Translations under genes and position numbers: made by a program | NCBI RefSeq assembly: GCF_052161655.1 | Contig: NZ_CP197418.1 | Location: 744,001 to 808,000, forward strand | Direction of reading: 5' to 3' | DNA: 64,000 bases | From: Novipirellula sp052161655 | GTDB taxonomy: Bacteria > Planctomycetota > Planctomycetia > Pirellulales > Pirellulaceae | The notes under the pieces: model-generated | What the model saw: only the letters and a program-made list of their open reading frames with translations | Database searches by the model: none | Told to the model about the DNA's origin: nothing | In this document: positions 62,401-64,000 of the stretch, piece after piece | How positions within the stretch are numbered: position 1 is the stretch's first letter | How the letters are laid out: every line of letters starts with the position of its first letter

Positions 62401-64000
62401 GCAAACTTCGCGAACTCAGAGAGAATCACCAAAGCCAGTTGCTGAGAATGTTGGCCGCGGATCATTCACTCAAATCGTGTCTCGAAAAGATCGTCTCCAG
62501 CATCGTGGCCGAAGATCCCGCGCTGATGTGCCATCTGATGCTAGCCGACAAATCTAAAACGCATTTGTCAAATCGTGCCGCGTTAAATCTACCTAGCGAT
62601 TACCTCGAGGCCATCGAAGCATCCAAAATCCAAGAGCATGGGCCGCCGTTTTGCCGTGCGGCATTTGTGAAAGAACAAGTGTTCGCATGCGACATCCCTT
62701 CCGATTTGCAGTCGGGTTCGTGGGCAAATTTGGCCCAACAAACCGGAATTCATTCGTGCTGGGCGATGCCGATCCTGAGCGTTAATGATGAACTACTCGG
62801 CACGCTTAGTATTTATACGGACCAATCTCGAAAACCCAGTGCAAACGAACGAGAGCGATTGGAATGGGCCTCGGAACTCGCCTGTCTCGCGATCGAGCAC
62901 ACGCGTGCGAAACAGGCGCTCGTCGATAGCGAATCCTTTAATCGTGTGACACTCGATGCGTTGTCCGCGCATATTGCCGTAATCAACTCGAGCGGTGAGA
63001 TCGTCGCAACCAATCACGCTTGGAAACGGTTTGCGACGGCAAGCCAAGCGGAGGTTCGAAGTGTTTGCGAAGGTCAAAACTACTTCGAGGTCTGCGATGC
63101 GGCAATTCTACAGGGCAACGACAATGCGAGAGAAGTCGCGAACGAGTTGCGAGAAATCCAGGCGGGAAAACGAGAGTCGTCGAGCCTCGAGTACGCCTGT
63201 CACTCGCCCGATGAACAACGTTGGTTCCAGCTCTGCATGAGGCGGATCTACGTCAATGGCGAAGTGCACATTCTGATGGCTCACGAGAACGTGACCAGCA
63301 TCAAACAATCCGAAGCCGCACTGCGAAAAGCGATTGTGCATGCCGAGGAGGCAAGTCGGGCCAAGAGCGAGTTTTTGGCAACGATGAGTCACGAGTTGCG
63401 AACGCCACTGAACGGCATTCTAGGCATGAACGAACTGTTGCGGACGACGGCATTGACGAGTCGGCAACAACAATTCGTCGAAGCTGGCCAGAAGAGTGGT
63501 CAACTTTTGTTGGCATTGATCAATGACATTCTTGATCTCTCTAAAATCGAAGCGGGTAAATTAGAACTTGAACCGCGCGAATGCAATTTGGCAAAAGTGG
63601 CGCAAGACGTTGTCGCCGCCAACGCTCCGTTAGTCGCCGACAAGGGGTTGAGCTTGGATTGCCGGTTGGCTCCCGAACTGCATGCACTCGTTCGCTGTGA
63701 CGACCACCGCCTCTGCCAAATTCTAGCGAACCTGCTGGGTAATGCGATGAAGTTTACCTCGCATGGTGGAATTAGCTTGGTCGGAGAACAAGTTTCGCGT
63801 CGTGGAAAGAATGCCCGGGTACGTATCTCGATAACCGACACGGGTCTGGGCATCCCCGAGGACCGCAAAAACCGCTTGTTCAAGGCGTTTTCGCAAATCG
63901 ACAGTTCGACGACCCGCCAATACGGCGGCACCGGACTGGGGCTGTCGATCTGTATGCAGTTGGTCCAGTTAATGGGTGGCGAGATCGGAGTCAAAAGCCA
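59481..64000 (+). CDS. Multi-PAS/GAF hybrid-type sensor histidine kinase, 3' end outside window
   Basis: The frame is open from ATG 59481 to the window edge, at least 1506 residues. Predicted order: PAS at about 25-140, 145-265, 275-395, 395-520 and 545-665 (several with PAC ends such as GLLGIWRDITARK and AGSTIDITDQKEIE); GAF at about 675-835; a coiled coil; PAS at about 855-980; GAF at about 985-1145; PAS at about 1150-1275; HisKA with FLATMSHELRTPLNGILG, phospho-acceptor His1304; and HATPase with NLLGNAMKFTS (N box), DTGLGIPED (G1) and GGTGLGLSI (G2). No transmembrane segment is visible, so it is probably a cytoplasmic sensor of redox, light or small ligands. The missing end may hold a receiver or Hpt domain. 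Confidence 0.92.
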   Translation, partial: MTDRAATTSTAGKPSEPHLAKRDALLLSCVQDAAIVTDVAGMVSYWNDGATKLFGWTADEMMGRSLLDRYLVQERGSIRQKIQSLLEGKDWKGEFLDWHKDGTRVWIDAQVTQLRDDNGHVSGLLGIWRDITARKNSEAAVESGERRYRDLVESSHDLIWTVDNEGLITFINQAAKAIYGWESHELIGKSFLEFITPETFEATLKTFMTIVETGAEQLDYQCGVFRKDGSVVTLSTNVRALRDPDGNLIGLSGISRDLSQLIHATNELQERQVLLSNAERIANMGSWDIDLSRGRFQGSQQTFEIFGIQSERCDGSIDCLMAQVHPEDRDRVMTSLSLADSDNQYVEQEFRIRAPGGVIRLVRERGEVVTDESGKAIRRLGMVQDITEQERNIVALRKSEERFQLAADGSSAGIWDWDIRSGELYYSLRFKQLLGYRDDEFPNVFSSFSDAVHPDDKAQFEFTLQEHFTSNKPYDTEFRLRTKSGQYRWFNARGDALRDDNGDPYRMAGSTIDITDQKEIEQDLRKIRAQQRRLIDQLEKEKSRLSEAQAVAKIGSWETDLGTMRVFWSDETYRIFEKQPESFSPNHEDFLKLVHPDDRKRVNEALIKSFDVDSTCKIEHRILLSDGSEKWVEESWRAFNDDDGNPVYAIGTCRDISETKRTQGQLADHTRRLEATASVAGAFLEKLALSDAIQTCAGAMVEHLDATLVRIWTLDPKTNVLHLQAQSGQREADQNSCKQVSVDDSPLGTIVRERSPRISRQPALAHGFDDHDWAQRHQIAATAAHPLLVEDRCIGVVETFLQSNLSQELETSLAILANTIAVNIDRNRAEENLRRLNEELESRVQRRTQELSESGRRLKTLLANLQGMAYRCRDDADWTMEFVSEGCRDLLGISPSRLTQSDCVFSSLVHPDDLPQVVAVFAAGLQARRPIEHEYRVRTPDGQLKWVWEQARGIYNEQGDVEAIEGFISDITDRKLRELRENHQSQLLRMLAADHSLKSCLEKIVSSIVAEDPALMCHLMLADKSKTHLSNRAALNLPSDYLEAIEASKIQEHGPPFCRAAFVKEQVFACDIPSDLQSGSWANLAQQTGIHSCWAMPILSVNDELLGTLSIYTDQSRKPSANERERLEWASELACLAIEHTRAKQALVDSESFNRVTLDALSAHIAVINSSGEIVATNHAWKRFATASQAEVRSVCEGQNYFEVCDAAILQGNDNAREVANELREIQAGKRESSSLEYACHSPDEQRWFQLCMRRIYVNGEVHILMAHENVTSIKQSEAALRKAIVHAEEASRAKSEFLATMSHELRTPLNGILGMNELLRTTALTSRQQQFVEAGQKSGQLLLALINDILDLSKIEAGKLELEPRECNLAKVAQDVVAANAPLVADKGLSLDCRLAPELHALVRCDDHRLCQILANLLGNAMKFTSHGGISLVGEQVSRRGKNARVRISITDTGLGIPEDRKNRLFKAFSQIDSSTTRQYGGTGLGLSICMQLVQLMGGEIGVKS

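Overview
The window looks like chromosomal DNA of a planctomycete close to Rhodopirellula. This rests on gene content: several sulfatases or sulfatase relatives, SHD1-type domains, many exported proteins of unknown function, an ECF sigma factor tied to a transmembrane Ser/Thr kinase, and weak Shine-Dalgarno use with many TTG/GTG or ambiguous starts. GC content is moderate. It is an inference from protein families, not from a marker RNA. I see no rRNA, tRNA, CRISPR array, insertion sequence or phage gene.

Layout. 0-8 kb: the end of a secretin-like protein gene, an MMPL/RND exporter, an exported hypothetical, an exported MsrA, a hotdog thioesterase and a small membrane protein. 8-13 kb: gyrA behind a strong leader hairpin, convergent with an FGly-type sulfatase, then a methyltransferase-like gene. 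13.8-17.6 kb: a coupled transporter operon (DUF3311-like small protein, SSS symporter, SLC13 permease with RCK_C domains). 17.9-23.7 kb: an overlapping TetR / lipoprotein adaptor / RND pump operon with two tandem palindromic operators. 23.7-33.7 kb: hrpB, a DinB-like protein, an exported TIM-barrel protein, a VWA protein, trkA coupled to a 63-residue membrane peptide, a polytopic membrane protein and a lipoprotein. 34-42 kb: a Cys/Pro-rich exported protein, a degenerate sulfatase-like protein, a WecG/TagA-type glycosyltransferase, lpd, rpsD and an FHA-GAF-sigma54 activator. 42-44.4 kb: an AroH chorismate mutase with an unknown partner, and a conserved 83-residue protein. 44.6-50.7 kb: an operon of exported TPR-CHAT protease-like protein, ECF sigma factor and membrane Ser/Thr kinase, followed by a His-rich exported peptide. 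51-64 kb: an exported His-rich protein, an SHD1-domain exported protein overlapping guaB, a truncated SHD1 fragment, a GMC oxidoreductase, a class I aminotransferase, and a very large multi-PAS/GAF histidine kinase cut by the window end.

Two things stand out. First, the gene ends are sprinkled with inverted pairs of hairpins. Most carry a GTAG (or GCAG) foot before each hairpin, the architecture of REP/BIME elements mobilised by RAYT (Y1 REP-associated) transposases. At least three sequence families share this plan, and the two arms differ by compensatory base changes, so each arm keeps its own fold. Some copies are bounded by terminal inverted repeats, and one supplies the stop codon of a neighbouring gene. 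Second, the CHAT / ECF / kinase operon has an intact His-Cys dyad in an exported CHAT protein, which suggests an envelope stress or proteolysis signalling circuit not described as such to my knowledge.
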